A DNA stretch of 64,000 nt from Fibrella aquatilis (GCF_017353255.1 NZ_JAFMYU010000015.1:1-64000), one strand, 5' to 3'. Shown: positions 24,635 to 33,618, counted from the first letter of the stretch. The notes: generated by a model from the letters alone, not told the origin. Made by a program: numbers and translations.

Positions 24635-25211
24635 GGAGTTTCTGTTTCAATAGTTTCCGGGCGTAGCTCACCTGCGACTTCACGGTGCCCTCGGCTACGG
24701 TCAGCATTTGGGCAATTTCGCGGTGGGCATAGCCCTCTACTTCGGCCAGCAAAAAGATGGTCCGGCACCCGGCGGGCAAGGCCCGGATAGCCGCTTCGAG
24801 TTGTTCGCCCAGCAGGTGATCAGGCACCGAAACGGGTTGGTCGTGCAAATCGGCGCGGATGGTTTCGAACCGGGCTTCAAACCGCACAATCCGCAGCGCC
24901 TGCCGCACCATAATGGTCTTCACCCACGCCCCCAGCGACGACGTGCCCCGGAAGTCGGCCAGGTGCCGGAACACCTCCACAAACCCGTCCTGAAGGGCAT
25001 CGTTGGCCAGATCATAGTCGGTCACGATCCGCCAGACGGTGCTGAACATGGCCCGTTTGTAGCGCTCAAACAGCTCGCGCTGTGCCGTGCGCTGCTCGGC
25101 CGGGCTTTCCGGGGTCAGGCAGCGGGCCACCAGGGCGCGTTCGTAGGGGTCGGGCGTGTAGTTCACGAGGGTTGCAGATTGCGTAAAATACCACCAACTA
25201 TTTGAAGGCAT
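24621..25211 (-). CDS. ECF-type RNA polymerase sigma factor
   Basis: A 196-residue sigma-70 family ECF factor. Region 2 reads ERYKRAMFSTVWRIVTDYDLANDALQDGFVEVFRHLADFRGTSSLGAWVKTIMVRQALRI. Region 4 reads LPAGCRTIFLLAEVEGYAHREIAQMLTVAEGTVKSQVSYARKLLKQKL, with the helix-turn-helix. It overlaps the anti-sigma-like gene. The start at 25211 overlaps the upstream barrel gene by 14 bases. A later internal start would also keep both regions. It probably drives the envelope genes clustered here. Confidence 0.9.
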   Translation of the reverse strand: MPSNSWWYFTQSATLVNYTPDPYERALVARCLTPESPAEQRTAQRELFERYKRAMFSTVWRIVTDYDLANDALQDGFVEVFRHLADFRGTSSLGAWVKTIMVRQALRIVRFEARFETIRADLHDQPVSVPDHLLGEQLEAAIRALPAGCRTIFLLAEVEGYAHREIAQMLTVAEGTVKSQVSYARKLLKQKLHELA

Positions 25212-25743
25212 AGCCCAGCGATACGCCCGCCCAGGCCGGTTGGAAACCCGTATCGCTAATCATGGGGGTCCAGTCGAGGCGGAACACCACACCGTTGCGA
25301 ATGGGCTGTACCCGAAGGCCCGCGTTCAGTGTGCCCAGCACCCCGAAGTTGCTGTTTTGGACGAACTCGTTGTTGGTCTGGTATTTCGTAGCCGACAGGT
25401 AGATGGGCGTAACGCCCGCCCCCATCTCGAAGGCCACACGTCCTTTGCCAACGAGGTAATTTAGCAATATGGGCATGGTGACCACTCCCAACCGGGCTGG
25501 TGAGGTAGTGCCGTTGTTGTTGGTAGCCGTGGCTGCCACGCTCAACCCACCCACGCCAATACGCATGCCGAGGCCATCTTGCGTATTCCGAAACCGAAAA
25601 TCGTAATTAACGCTGAGCAGCAAACCACTGCCCAGCCCTTCCAAATAAACGGCTTTGTTGCGCCCTCCCAACGACCCCTGCGCCATTCCGCGAATGGTAC
25701 ACAGACAAAACAAACTTATCAACAAGCAGATACAGGTTTTCAT
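25198..25743 (-). CDS. Small outer-membrane beta-barrel protein
   Basis: A 181-residue protein from ATG 25743 with signal peptide MKTCICLLISLFCLCTIRGMAQG. The mature part (LLLSVNYDFRFRN...VAFEMGAGVTPIYLSATKYQ...VVFRLDWTPMI) reads as eight or so beta strands and ends WAGVSLGYAFK. Typical of the small 'porin family / outer membrane beta-barrel' group in Bacteroidota. It is first in the cluster that includes the sigma and anti-sigma genes. Confidence 0.72.
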   Translation of the reverse strand: MKTCICLLISLFCLCTIRGMAQGSLGGRNKAVYLEGLGSGLLLSVNYDFRFRNTQDGLGMRIGVGGLSVAATATNNNGTTSPARLGVVTMPILLNYLVGKGRVAFEMGAGVTPIYLSATKYQTNNEFVQNSNFGVLGTLNAGLRVQPIRNGVVFRLDWTPMISDTGFQPAWAGVSLGYAFK

Positions 25744-25892
25744 AACGCACAATTGAGTTGGTAAATGGTTGATTTACCCCAATGTGCAACAGGCCTGGCA
25801 AAAGGTTGGAAAGGGCTACGAAAAAGTTTACATGGGGCTGGTCAAGCCGAAGCGTCGGACCGTCCCAGATCTTGACCAGCATCGGCAAGTTG

Positions 25893-26591
25893 TCAAACTT
25901 TCTCAGTCACACGCGTGGCCAAGTACGCTAGAATAGGGGCGGCTACTTCTTCGGGGTGGTAGACAAGGTTGAAATGGTCGCCAGCGGTTTCGTGGTAGGG
26001 TTCGTCGGGGAAGCGCAGCACGTTGTCGGGGCGGGTGTGGATGCGCACGTCGGAGGGGGCGGGGGGCACGGCAGGTTTGGCCATCAGCACACGGAGTTGC
26101 TGGTATATGAACCGTTTAGGTTGCGCCATCAGGTTGCCAACCAGGCTTTTGTGAAGCGTTCGCGATTGATCGAAGGGGTATTTTTTCAGAGCATAGTTTG
26201 CCATCCCCTGGCTTTGCACTACCCCCCAGCTAACCAGGTATTTCAGCAACCCCACATGCCGGGTGGGTGTGACGATCTTGGCCGGGTTAGTATATGACGA
26301 AATGAGTACGGCCCCGCAGCCCGTTTGTGCTTTCAGATTAGCCGCAATGTAGCCGCCCATAGAATGCCCAATAACCACGTCGGTGGCTGTAATCTGGTAT
26401 GTTTTAGCCAGATACGCCGCCAGCGACGATACGTTAACCGTCTGATCGTCAGGGTTCCATCGCGCAAAATCGTCCTGGAGGTTCAGCTTCAGCACGTTGT
26501 TGGTGGGTAGGAGCGGAGCCAGTTGATCAAAGATGCTGGGGTCTTCTACGTAGCCGTGGATATAGATCAGGCGGGGCGAGTCGAGAGTCAT
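25893..26591 (-). CDS. Alpha/beta hydrolase
   Basis: A 232-residue hydrolase with the nucleophile elbow GHSMGG (DVVIGHSMGGYIAANL), an early oxyanion region IYIHGYVEDP, and a likely catalytic His late in the protein (ETAGDHFNLVYHPEEV). No signal peptide. Compact size suggests an RBBP9-like or general esterase. Substrate unknown. It is divergent from the phosphoesterase gene at 26720, and the spacer contains the small inverted repeat ATAATG/CATTAT (26616-26634) that could be an operator. Confidence 0.82.
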   Translation of the reverse strand: MTLDSPRLIYIHGYVEDPSIFDQLAPLLPTNNVLKLNLQDDFARWNPDDQTVNVSSLAAYLAKTYQITATDVVIGHSMGGYIAANLKAQTGCGAVLISSYTNPAKIVTPTRHVGLLKYLVSWGVVQSQGMANYALKKYPFDQSRTLHKSLVGNLMAQPKRFIYQQLRVLMAKPAVPPAPSDVRIHTRPDNVLRFPDEPYHETAGDHFNLVYHPEEVAAPILAYLATRVTEKV

Positions 26592-26719
26592 GAGAGAGTT
26601 TATTGTTGCCTGAATATAATGCTGTGTTCATTATGGCACCGAGGTTTAACGCACTGGTAATGATGCTCTAATACGCAGATCATATGAAAAATCGATGTTT
26701 GCAGTAGAGAAAACGGACT

Positions 26720-27643
26720 ATGCAACGCCGGACACTACTAAAAGGAATTGGGGCTGGACTAGCCACCGCTACGGCCACCCCGCTACTGGCTTCGGCCCGC
26801 CCAATAGCCACCCTTCCAACCCGCTCTTTGCGGATTGCCCACCTCACCGACGTACACATGCAGCCTGTTGTGGGGGCCGCCAAAGGCCTTGCCCGCTGTT
26901 TGCACCACGCCCAAAACCTGCCCGATAAGCCTGACCTGATCATCAATGGCGGCGACGCTATCATGGAAGCTCACGGCCGGGGGCGGGGCAGCGTAGAACG
27001 CCAGTGGAGCCTGTTCAACGAAGTACTGACCGCCGACAACAGCCTGCCGATACTGAGTTGCGTGGGAAACCATGACCTCTGGTGCCGCGAAGAAACCGCC
27101 GCTGCCTTGGCCGACGGCCGACGATGGGCCATGGATAACCTGAAACTGGCCAAACCCTACTACAGCCTTGATCAAAACGGCTGGCATCTGATCATCCTCG
27201 ACAGTGTGCAGGCCAACCCCGACGGCAGTTGGTACACGGCCCACCTCGACGAAGCCCAGTTCGACTGGCTGAAGCAAGACCTCGCCGCCACCCCAGCCAC
27301 CACGCCGATACTCATCGTCTCGCACGTCCCCATTTTGGCGGCGTGCGTTTTTTTTGATGGCAAGCGCTACGAAGGCCAAACCTGGAACGTGCCCGGTCGT
27401 TGGATGCACACCGACGCCCGCCAACTGGTTGATCTGTTTGCCAAATACCCTAATGTGAAGGCCTGCCTCAGCGGCCACATCCATCTTACCGACCGCGTAG
27501 ATTACAACGGCGTGAGCTACTACTGCAACGGGGCCGTGAGCGGGGCGTGGTGGTTTGGGGCCTACCAGCACACCCACGCGGGTTATGCCGTAGTGGATTT
27601 GTTTGACGACGGCACGGTGCGAAATGACTATGTGCGGTATTAA
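26720..27643 (+). CDS. Tat-exported metallophosphoesterase
   Basis: A 307-residue calcineurin-like phosphoesterase. The N-terminus MQRRTLLKGIGAGLATATATPLLASA is a twin-arginine signal (RRTLLK). The metal-binding motifs are complete: LTDVHMQP, NGGDAIM, GNHDLW, VSHVP and SGHIHLTD. It should be folded with its metals in the cytoplasm and exported to the periplasm. Target phosphoester unknown, and the closest type seems to be cyclic-nucleotide or general phosphodiesterases. The stop codon is followed at once by an inverted repeat. Confidence 0.88.
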   Translation: MQRRTLLKGIGAGLATATATPLLASARPIATLPTRSLRIAHLTDVHMQPVVGAAKGLARCLHHAQNLPDKPDLIINGGDAIMEAHGRGRGSVERQWSLFNEVLTADNSLPILSCVGNHDLWCREETAAALADGRRWAMDNLKLAKPYYSLDQNGWHLIILDSVQANPDGSWYTAHLDEAQFDWLKQDLAATPATTPILIVSHVPILAACVFFDGKRYEGQTWNVPGRWMHTDARQLVDLFAKYPNVKACLSGHIHLTDRVDYNGVSYYCNGAVSGAWWFGAYQHTHAGYAVVDLFDDGTVRNDYVRY

Positions 27644-27644
27644 T

Positions 27645-27700
27645 GTACAATGCACAATGGGCTGACGCGAACATGCTCTTGCGTCAGCCCATTGTACGTT
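27645..27700. repeat. Inverted repeat with heptads and GCTGACGC core
   Basis: Stem CAATGGGCTGACGC (27655-27668) pairs with 27681-27694. Outside it, the left side has two TACAATG/CACAATG heptads where the right has one. Inner loop of 12 bases. It fills the spacer between two convergent genes, and the right end carries the stop codon of the VTT gene. Confidence 0.85.
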
Positions 27701-28376
27701 ATTTCCCCCAGGCCTTAATCAACACCGAAACTAACCCGCCAACAGACACTACCAGTAGCACGATCACGGCGATTTGGGAGGTGGCGTCCTGGTTGGGGTT
27801 GTCGAGCAGGGTGCGGATGTGGTGGGCTTCGGCACCTGTCCAGATGGCCAGGAGCGTGCGGGGTACCATACCCAGAAAACCACCCAGCAGAATATTACGC
27901 AAACTGGCCCCCGACAGCGAAAAAACCATGTTGGTGAGCGAGAACGGCAGGGCAGGCGAGAGCTTGGCGAAGAAAATAAACTTCAGTTCCTGTTCCCGAA
28001 TGCGGGTCAGAATACGGGCGGCCTTAGGGTTTTCCTCGATCATGCGTCGCACCCGGTCGTTATCCAGACGGCGCACCACCAGGTTGACCAGCAGAATGGC
28101 TAACATGTTGATAATGAACAGCGGCAGTGTAGCGCGCCAGCCAATAAAGTAGCCAAAGATGAGTGCTAGGGGCGTGGGTAACATGAGGGCAAAGGCGCAA
28201 CCCAGGCTGCAAACGGCCGTTGACAGTGCCCAGTCGGAGGTGGTAAACTGAGCAATTTGGGCTTCGTGGGTCACGGCATAATAGGTGATCCACGAACTCA
28301 TCAGCAGCGGCGTCACCGATAGAACAAGCCCCAACAGGGCCGGGCCAGTGAAAATGTTGCGTAGCGAATTGGTCAT
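27699..28376 (-). CDS. TVP38/TMEM64 (VTT domain) membrane protein
   Basis: A 225-residue inner-membrane protein with about six hydrophobic stretches. The central part FGYFIGWRATLPLFIINMLAILLVNLVVRR and the re-entrant motif FFAKLSPALPFSLTNMVFSLSGASLRNILLGGFLGMVPRTLL are diagnostic for the VTT/DedA superfamily, in which lipid scrambling or flipping roles are reported. Length is standard. Cellular role here unknown. It is convergent with the phosphoesterase gene. Confidence 0.88.
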   Translation of the reverse strand: MTNSLRNIFTGPALLGLVLSVTPLLMSSWITYYAVTHEAQIAQFTTSDWALSTAVCSLGCAFALMLPTPLALIFGYFIGWRATLPLFIINMLAILLVNLVVRRLDNDRVRRMIEENPKAARILTRIREQELKFIFFAKLSPALPFSLTNMVFSLSGASLRNILLGGFLGMVPRTLLAIWTGAEAHHIRTLLDNPNQDATSQIAVIVLLVVSVGGLVSVLIKAWGK

Positions 28377-28448
28377 TGGTTAATCAAACTTTTCATCTGG
28401 GGTCTTGTTTTAACCTAATTCATATAGACTAACTCAACCACCAACGTT

Positions 28449-29630
28449 ATGGCTGCATCTTCAGCACTTTCAGACGGCGCTCAACAGGCCGACATGGTTT
28501 CCAACGAAAACGCCGAGGCGATGTTCGGTGCCGATCAGGCGGAAACAAATATGGTTAAACTCGTTGATGGTAAACTGACGCCCATTGGCGATACCGAAGA
28601 CGACGTAATGGACGAACAACTCCAAAATCGCTATGGCAGCGACGAAGAGCGGGCACTTCAAAACCCCCCAACCGAAGGGCAAAAGACCTACGAAAATTCG
28701 GAAGCGGCCCTGCGCGTGGGCAACGCCATTGACCCGGAGGCCGACACGTTCCAGGACGACCCCATTGCCGATGCCGACCTGACGCAGGATCAGCAAAGTG
28801 AAACTACCGATACGGGCTACGCTCTCGATGAGTCGTCGGAGGGTAATGCCCCGGCCAATACGGCTTCGCAGAACGACAGCACACCTAACGATCGGGTGCA
28901 GGCCAACGGCGCAGACCAGACGCAGACCTTCAGCGGGCTGCCCACAGCCGACATGATGCCCCCGCAGCCTACCACGCCCGACCCAAATTACCCTATGCCC
29001 GGTGGCCCCGAAACGCCGCCTACGCCACCCTCGCCCGGTCCCGAAATCCCTACATTGCCCGGTTCTCCTTCGCCCGACAAGCCGGAGATTACTGATCCTA
29101 CCGAGCCAGACCGTTCGCACGAAATCAACGGGGGCAGCAACAGCGTAGGGCAGGCAAAATATCCCAACAAGGCTCCACTGGGCTTTGGCTATTATGGCCT
29201 GGGCGGGTTTGCCCAGCAGGGTAGCGTCACCAAAACATCAACGATGTCGGTAGCGCAAAATGTAGAGCCATCAACAGACGACGTGCAGCCTGGTGAGGCT
29301 GTACCGGGTACGCAGTACGTAAATATGTCGAACGGACTGGACGACGAAGGTATGGATGCCAAGCCCGATACTGGTACGTCGGACCTGCCCTACAACATTG
29401 ATAGCCATCGGCCTACCCAGGACCACCAAGAAGGTGAACGCCCTGAGGAGAAGCGTGAGGCAGAAGCTATGCCCCGCGAACTGGTCGATGAGAGTACGAT
29501 TGAAGCCCAAAATATGCTGTCGCCCACGGGCGAAGCCTACGACGCTACTCCCCGCTCAGACGTAAAATCGACCGATGGGCTGGATCGTAAATACAATGAT
29601 CCCGCCGCCGCCCGCGATATGGCATCGTGA
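28449..29630 (+). CDS. Large acidic, proline-rich disordered protein
   Basis: A 393-residue protein with no signal peptide, no membrane segment and few hydrophobic stretches. Residues 1-160 are rich in Asp, Glu, Gln and Asn. Residues about 165-225 are a Pro-rich linker (PPQPTTPDPNYPMPGGPETP). A short Gly/Tyr patch (APLGFGYYGLGGFAQQG) follows near 240-256, then another acidic tail. No domain recognised. Low-complexity composition suggests an unstructured cytoplasmic protein, perhaps stress-related like other hydrophilic proteins. The codon pattern and clear start support it as real. Confidence 0.75.
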   Translation: MAASSALSDGAQQADMVSNENAEAMFGADQAETNMVKLVDGKLTPIGDTEDDVMDEQLQNRYGSDEERALQNPPTEGQKTYENSEAALRVGNAIDPEADTFQDDPIADADLTQDQQSETTDTGYALDESSEGNAPANTASQNDSTPNDRVQANGADQTQTFSGLPTADMMPPQPTTPDPNYPMPGGPETPPTPPSPGPEIPTLPGSPSPDKPEITDPTEPDRSHEINGGSNSVGQAKYPNKAPLGFGYYGLGGFAQQGSVTKTSTMSVAQNVEPSTDDVQPGEAVPGTQYVNMSNGLDDEGMDAKPDTGTSDLPYNIDSHRPTQDHQEGERPEEKREAEAMPRELVDESTIEAQNMLSPTGEAYDATPRSDVKSTDGLDRKYNDPAAARDMAS

Positions 29631-29682
29631 TAGGTAAAGGAGTTTTCACATCGGATTGTCTTTCTACGGAAAAAGCAATTCC

Positions 29683-30396
29683 ATGAAAAAGACCTTGTTA
29701 ATGGTTGGGCTGCTAATGTCAGCCACAGTGGCGCTGACTAGCTTCAACTACAGTCTCGGCCAAAAGGAGAAATGGACCAACCTCTTCGACGGTAAAACGA
29801 TCACGGGTTGGCACAGCTACCACAAAACCGGCGTGGTAGGCTGGATGATGGACGGTGATGCCGTCACCTCCGACGGCACCGGCGGCGACCTGGTGACCGA
29901 CAAAGAGTACGAAAACTTCGATCTGGAGTTTGAGTTCAAAATACCCCAGGGCAGCAACAGCGGAGTGATATATAAAGTCCAGGACCGCCCCGACATCATC
30001 AGTACCTATATGTCAGGCCCTGAGTATCAGGTCATTGACGACAGAGGTTACGAGTGGAAAGATAAAGACGGTAAGCTCCTGAATCTGGCTAAGACCCAGC
30101 TCACCGGTGCCGACTACGACATGTATGAGCCAATGGATCTGAACTTGATCAAGCCCGTTGGCGAGTGGAACAAAGGCCGGATTGTGGTGAACAACAACCA
30201 CGTAGAGCACTACCTGAACGGTAAGAAAGTGGTTGAGTACGAATACGGTAGCGATGCCTGGAAAGCGCAGGTAGCCAAAAGCAAATTTGCTAAGTGGCCC
30301 TACGCCACTCCCCATGCCAAAGGATGTATTGCCCTTCAGTGCCACAGCCCAAAAGAAAAAGCCTGGTACCGGAATGTGCGGATAAAAGAAATTTAG
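29683..30396 (+). CDS. DUF1080 (3-keto-disaccharide hydrolase) domain protein
   Basis: A 237-residue exported protein. ATG 29683 gives a signal peptide (MKKTLLMVGLLMSATVALTSF). The mature part begins with WTNLFDGKTITGWHSYHKTG, then GGDLVTDKEYENFDLEFEFKIPQGSNSGVIYKV and a late AKGCIALQCHSPKEKAWYRNVRIKEI. These are the core strands of the DUF1080 concanavalin-like fold, which includes 3-keto-disaccharide hydrolases. It is probably periplasmic and acts on sugars. Its TAG stop codon is the first three bases of a perfect inverted repeat. Confidence 0.88.
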   Translation: MKKTLLMVGLLMSATVALTSFNYSLGQKEKWTNLFDGKTITGWHSYHKTGVVGWMMDGDAVTSDGTGGDLVTDKEYENFDLEFEFKIPQGSNSGVIYKVQDRPDIISTYMSGPEYQVIDDRGYEWKDKDGKLLNLAKTQLTGADYDMYEPMDLNLIKPVGEWNKGRIVVNNNHVEHYLNGKKVVEYEYGSDAWKAQVAKSKFAKWPYATPHAKGCIALQCHSPKEKAWYRNVRIKEI

Positions 30397-30493
30397 TGGT
30401 AAGTGATGAGCGGTAAGTGGTGAGTTTGCTTACGCCAGCATACTTGCTCTGGCGTAAGCAAACTCACCACTTACCGCTCATCACTTACCACTA
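30394..30493. repeat. Perfect 45-base inverted repeat bounded by two stop codons
   Basis: Arms 30394-30438 and 30449-30493 match at all 45 positions around a 10-base loop. The left arm begins with the TAG stop of the DUF1080 gene, and the right arm ends with the complement of the TAG stop of aroC. The outer arm contains the heptads GGTAAGT, GATGAGC, GGTAAGT, GGTGAGT, and the inner arm TTTGCTTACGCCAG. Overall design is the same as 1183-1289 with different units. It could act as a bidirectional terminator. Confidence 0.95.
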
Positions 30494-31567
30494 TTTATTT
30501 GCTCTGCTTCGCAGCCACATATCGGCCAGGACCAGTGCGGCCATGGCTTCTACAATGGGCACAGCGCGGGGTACTACGCAGGGGTCATGGCGACCTTTGC
30601 CGCTGACAACCACCGCATTACCGGCCGAATCGACGCTGTCTTGATCCTGCATGATCGTGGCGACGGGCTTGAAGGCGGTGCGGAAATAAATCGTTTCGCC
30701 GTTGGAAATGCCACCCTGAATACCGCCCGACTGATTCGTCTTGGTGCGTACTTGGCCCGCTTCATCGGTATAAAACTCATCGTTGTGTTCAGAGCCGTAT
30801 TGCTCGGCCCCGGCGAAACCACTGCCATATTCAAACCCCTTCACGGCGTTGATACTCAGCATGGCCTTGCCTAGTTCGGCGTGGAGCTTGTCGAAAACGG
30901 GTTCGCCCCAGCCCGCGGGTACGCCCGTGATCACGCAGTCGACCATGCCGCCGATGCTATCGCCTTTTTTGCGGGTCTCGTCAATGAGGGCAAACATCCG
31001 TTCAGCCGTTTCGGGGTCGGGGCAGCGCACGGCGTTTTCTTCGGCCACGGCCAAATCCATGTCGGCGTAGCTTTTTTCGAGCTTCAGCTTCCCCACCTGC
31101 GACACATAGGCCTGAATATGAACGCCTTGGCCCTGCAAGAGCAGCTTGGCTACGGCCCCCGCCGCTACCCGCGCCGCCGTTTCCCGTGCCGACGACCGAC
31201 CGCCACCCCGATAGTCGCGGGTGCCATATTTGGCTTGATAAGTATAGTCGGCATGGCTGGGCCGGAACTGCTGGGCAATGTGGCCGTAGTCTTTGCTGCG
31301 CTGATCGGTATTGCGAATCACGAGCGCAATGGGCGTGCCTTGCGTAACGCCCTCAAACACACCACTCAGCACCTCAAACTCGTCGGCCTCGCGGCGTTGC
31401 GTGGTAATGCGCGACTGTCCCGGCTTGCGCCGGTCGAGGTCGTGCTGAATAAAGTCGGTGTCGAAAGTCAGGCCCGCTGGGCACCCGTCGATGATGACGC
31501 CAATACCCGCCCCGTGCGATTCGCCGAAGGTGGAAATCTTAAATAGTGTACCGTAGGTGCTGCTCAT
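30491..31567 (-). CDS. aroC: Chorismate synthase
   Basis: Converts EPSP to chorismate in the last shared step of aromatic amino-acid synthesis, using reduced FMN. The 358-residue protein has all three signature regions: [18 protein letters not shown] at the start, [21 protein letters not shown] in the middle, and the late [16 protein letters not shown]...[25 protein letters not shown]. Length is normal. The stop codon TAG is the outer edge of the palindrome at 30394-30493. The start is separated from batD by another heptad repeat. Confidence 0.97.
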   Translation of the reverse strand: MSSTYGTLFKISTFGESHGAGIGVIIDGCPAGLTFDTDFIQHDLDRRKPGQSRITTQRREADEFEVLSGVFEGVTQGTPIALVIRNTDQRSKDYGHIAQQFRPSHADYTYQAKYGTRDYRGGGRSSARETAARVAAGAVAKLLLQGQGVHIQAYVSQVGKLKLEKSYADMDLAVAEENAVRCPDPETAERMFALIDETRKKGDSIGGMVDCVITGVPAGWGEPVFDKLHAELGKAMLSINAVKGFEYGSGFAGAEQYGSEHNDEFYTDEAGQVRTKTNQSGGIQGGISNGETIYFRTAFKPVATIMQDQDSVDSAGNAVVVSGKGRHDPCVVPRAVPIVEAMAALVLADMWLRSRANK

Positions 31568-31568
31568 A

Positions 31569-31671
31569 GATGCTGGACGTTGGATATTGGATGTTGGATG
31601 CTGGACAATACGAACGGGGATTCATCCCCAAGAGCGCACCATCCAATATCTGATGTCCAACATCCAACGTC
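31569..31671. repeat. Imperfect inverted repeat with TGGATNT heptads
   Basis: The left half has five units in register: TGGACGT, TGGATAT, TGGATGT, TGGATGC, TGGACAA. The reverse complement of the right half has TGGATGT, TGGACAT, CAGATAT, TGGATGG. The centre forms GGGGA/TCCCC (31616-31629). The right end abuts the TGA stop of batD. The arms pair only in shifted registers, which suggests that units have been gained or lost since the repeat formed. Confidence 0.8.
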
Positions 31672-33145
31672 ATTTCCTTGCGTAGACATAGATCGTTCCC
31701 AGGATCATCAGGACAATCAGGACGTTAGCCAATGACCGCACCAGCACCGGCATGTTGATAGACTGTTTGGTGCTGTCGGTTTGTTCGAGGCCGGAATAAA
31801 TTGAACTGCGCCCGTTGGTAGTTATAGTGTCGGTGGGAACAATACCGGTGGTGAGACTATCGCCGGGGTTGATCACGTTGAGCACCGTTTGGGGCCGAAG
31901 GGTGTCGTAGCGTGCGGTTTGGGGGTCGAAATAAACCCAGAAAAACCGGTTTGCCAACGCCAACGTGCCTTTTTGCTTCGGAATCAGGAAATACCGAAAC
32001 CGTTTGTAGCCACTTACCTGCTCGTCGGTGCGGCCAATTTGCTCCTGCATGGTGGGCGGAAACACCTCCAGGTCGGGAGCCTGTCGGGTGGTTTCGAGGG
32101 TGGGTTGGGTGGGTGCCTGAATACCCGCAATCTGCCCGCGCCCGTCAATCCTGATGTCGAACCGAAGACTCTGCCCCACCAGCACCCGCCGCCGGTCTAC
32201 CTCGTCGACCAGCCGGAACTGCCCTACCGATACCCGTTCGCGGAGGGGGTGGGGTGGCAGCGGTTTAATGTTAACGTCGACGGGTAGGCTGGTCAGGGTT
32301 AAGGGTTCAGCCGAGGTTACGGAATGTGGCGGCGTGGTGGCCGTGGCGGGCGTTACTTTCACACTGCTTCGGGTAAGCGCCAGCTGTAGAGGGGGCATAT
32401 GAATCGTGCGGGTCGCCGTATTCTGGCCGCTTAAGGGGAAAAACGTGGCCCGGTAGAGTACGTATTGAATATAGCGGCGGCCAGCGTAGGTGATAGGGTG
32501 GGGGGTAAGCTCGCTGATGTTGTCATTTTCTTCCCAGGCGTTTACGGGTCGCAGCTGCCGCGCCATCGCTTCCACCTGCGGGGCCAACTTGTCGAAGCGA
32601 AGCTCGTAGGGATAATTTTCGGCCACATAAACAGCCACGGTAATTCGTAATCCCTCACCCACAAATACATCTGACTGGCTTACTGACGTAATGAGCAGCG
32701 CCGAGTTCTTGTCTACTTTCGCCGCCAGCACCGAAGCCGAGACGGGTGGCGTGACGGCCCTGACTGTCAGCGTTGTACCTGCCGAGCGTACTGTCTGTCC
32801 GTTCACGTTGATGACAAAAGGAGCTACTCTCAACGTACCCGGGCGGGTAGCCGCGTAAGTTTGCGTAACCACCTGATTGATCACTTCGCGGCCATTGACC
32901 TCAGTCCGGGTAGCACTGGTAGACGTGCCTTGCTTGGTCAGGCCGGGGATGTCGGGAAAGGTAATGGTGGGGCGGTTTTCGGCCTGCGGAATGATGACCG
33001 AAATGGTGAATGACCGTTCGATCAGAAATTCAGTAGCCGAAAGCTCGATAACTGGCAATGACTCAGCAGTTTGAGCGAAAATCAGTCGATTTTCACAAAA
33101 ATATAATGCAAGAACAGCTATGAATATTGCAACACTTCGATACAT
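31670..33145 (-). CDS. batD: BatD family protein (oxygen-tolerance type)
   Basis: A 491-residue protein with signal peptide (MYRSVAIFIAVLALYFCENRLIFAQ), a long beta-sandwich periplasmic part (ATEFLIERSFTISVIIPQ...PGLTKQGTSTSATRTEVNG) and a C-terminal membrane helix (SLANVLIVLMILGTIYVYARK). This is the BatD layout of the Bacteroides aerotolerance (bat) system. The usual batA/B/C/E neighbours are not adjacent here, so the gene is separated from the classic cluster. Interaction partners cannot be inferred. Confidence 0.82.
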   Translation of the reverse strand: MYRSVAIFIAVLALYFCENRLIFAQTAESLPVIELSATEFLIERSFTISVIIPQAENRPTITFPDIPGLTKQGTSTSATRTEVNGREVINQVVTQTYAATRPGTLRVAPFVINVNGQTVRSAGTTLTVRAVTPPVSASVLAAKVDKNSALLITSVSQSDVFVGEGLRITVAVYVAENYPYELRFDKLAPQVEAMARQLRPVNAWEENDNISELTPHPITYAGRRYIQYVLYRATFFPLSGQNTATRTIHMPPLQLALTRSSVKVTPATATTPPHSVTSAEPLTLTSLPVDVNIKPLPPHPLRERVSVGQFRLVDEVDRRRVLVGQSLRFDIRIDGRGQIAGIQAPTQPTLETTRQAPDLEVFPPTMQEQIGRTDEQVSGYKRFRYFLIPKQKGTLALANRFFWVYFDPQTARYDTLRPQTVLNVINPGDSLTTGIVPTDTITTNGRSSIYSGLEQTDSTKQSINMPVLVRSLANVLIVLMILGTIYVYARK

Positions 33146-33256
33146 TTGTCAGTAACAAATTTGAAAGTCCTCCGTTACAATGATAACGGTCCGTTATCAG
33201 TTTCTATCCTCTTACCACGCCGAACACATAGGCCTTTAACCATTAACGAATGCGGT

Positions 33257-33460
33257 ATGGCTTCCATGCTCGAGTACGTAAAAACGATTCTTCAGAAAGT
33301 TAGTTTCGACCGGCAGTTGTTTGAGAAGGAGTTGCGTAAAGCCCTCCAAGAGCTAGTCGAAGACGAGGTAAAACAGCTTAAAGCCTGGTGCTATGCCCAG
33401 TTTGGGCGCATGTACCGGGTGGTACTCAATCGCTGTTTTAGACGCACACGGTTCGCGTAA
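33257..33460 (+). CDS. Small conserved protein of unknown function
   Basis: A 67-residue protein from ATG 33257: MLEYVKTILQKVSFDRQLFEKELRKALQELV is strongly helical, and KQLKAWCYAQFGRMYRVVLNRCF follows. It looks like a short conserved Cytophagales protein, by memory of similar sequences, without known function. The 37 codons upstream in frame look non-coding. A strong intrinsic terminator follows 27 bases after the stop, which supports an independent transcript. Confidence 0.7.
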   Translation: MASMLEYVKTILQKVSFDRQLFEKELRKALQELVEDEVKQLKAWCYAQFGRMYRVVLNRCFRRTRFA

Positions 33461-33486
33461 TCAGTTGTTTCAGAACAAGTCTTCAC

Positions 33487-33518
33487 AACGCCCTTCTTTA
33501 ACCGGAAGGGCGTTTTTT
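33487..33518 (+). terminator. Intrinsic terminator
   Basis: Stem AACGCCCTTC/GAAGGGCGTT, 8-base loop, then six T. It ends the transcript of the 67-residue gene before the secA promoter. Confidence 0.85.
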
Positions 33519-33588
33519 ATGGCTGACATTCTGGCAGAAAAAGGCCCCGGCAGCAACTCTGGGCCAATTCTTGACCTCACCTAATCTG

Positions 33589-33618
33589 TTGAACTACGGG
33601 CATTATCCGTTAATTTTG
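33589..33618 (+). promoter_or_regulatory. secA promoter
   Basis: TTG (33589-33591), 19 bases, then TAATTTTG (33611-33618). This matches the Bacteroidota -33/-7 consensus including spacing. The start codon follows 65 bases after the box. Confidence 0.75.

Noticed and set aside
28470-29120. 216-codon open frame opposite the acidic disordered gene
   Set aside because: Its protein is Arg/Gly/Val-rich, as expected from the complement of acidic codons, and it has no signal or domain. The plus frame has a clear start and is longer.
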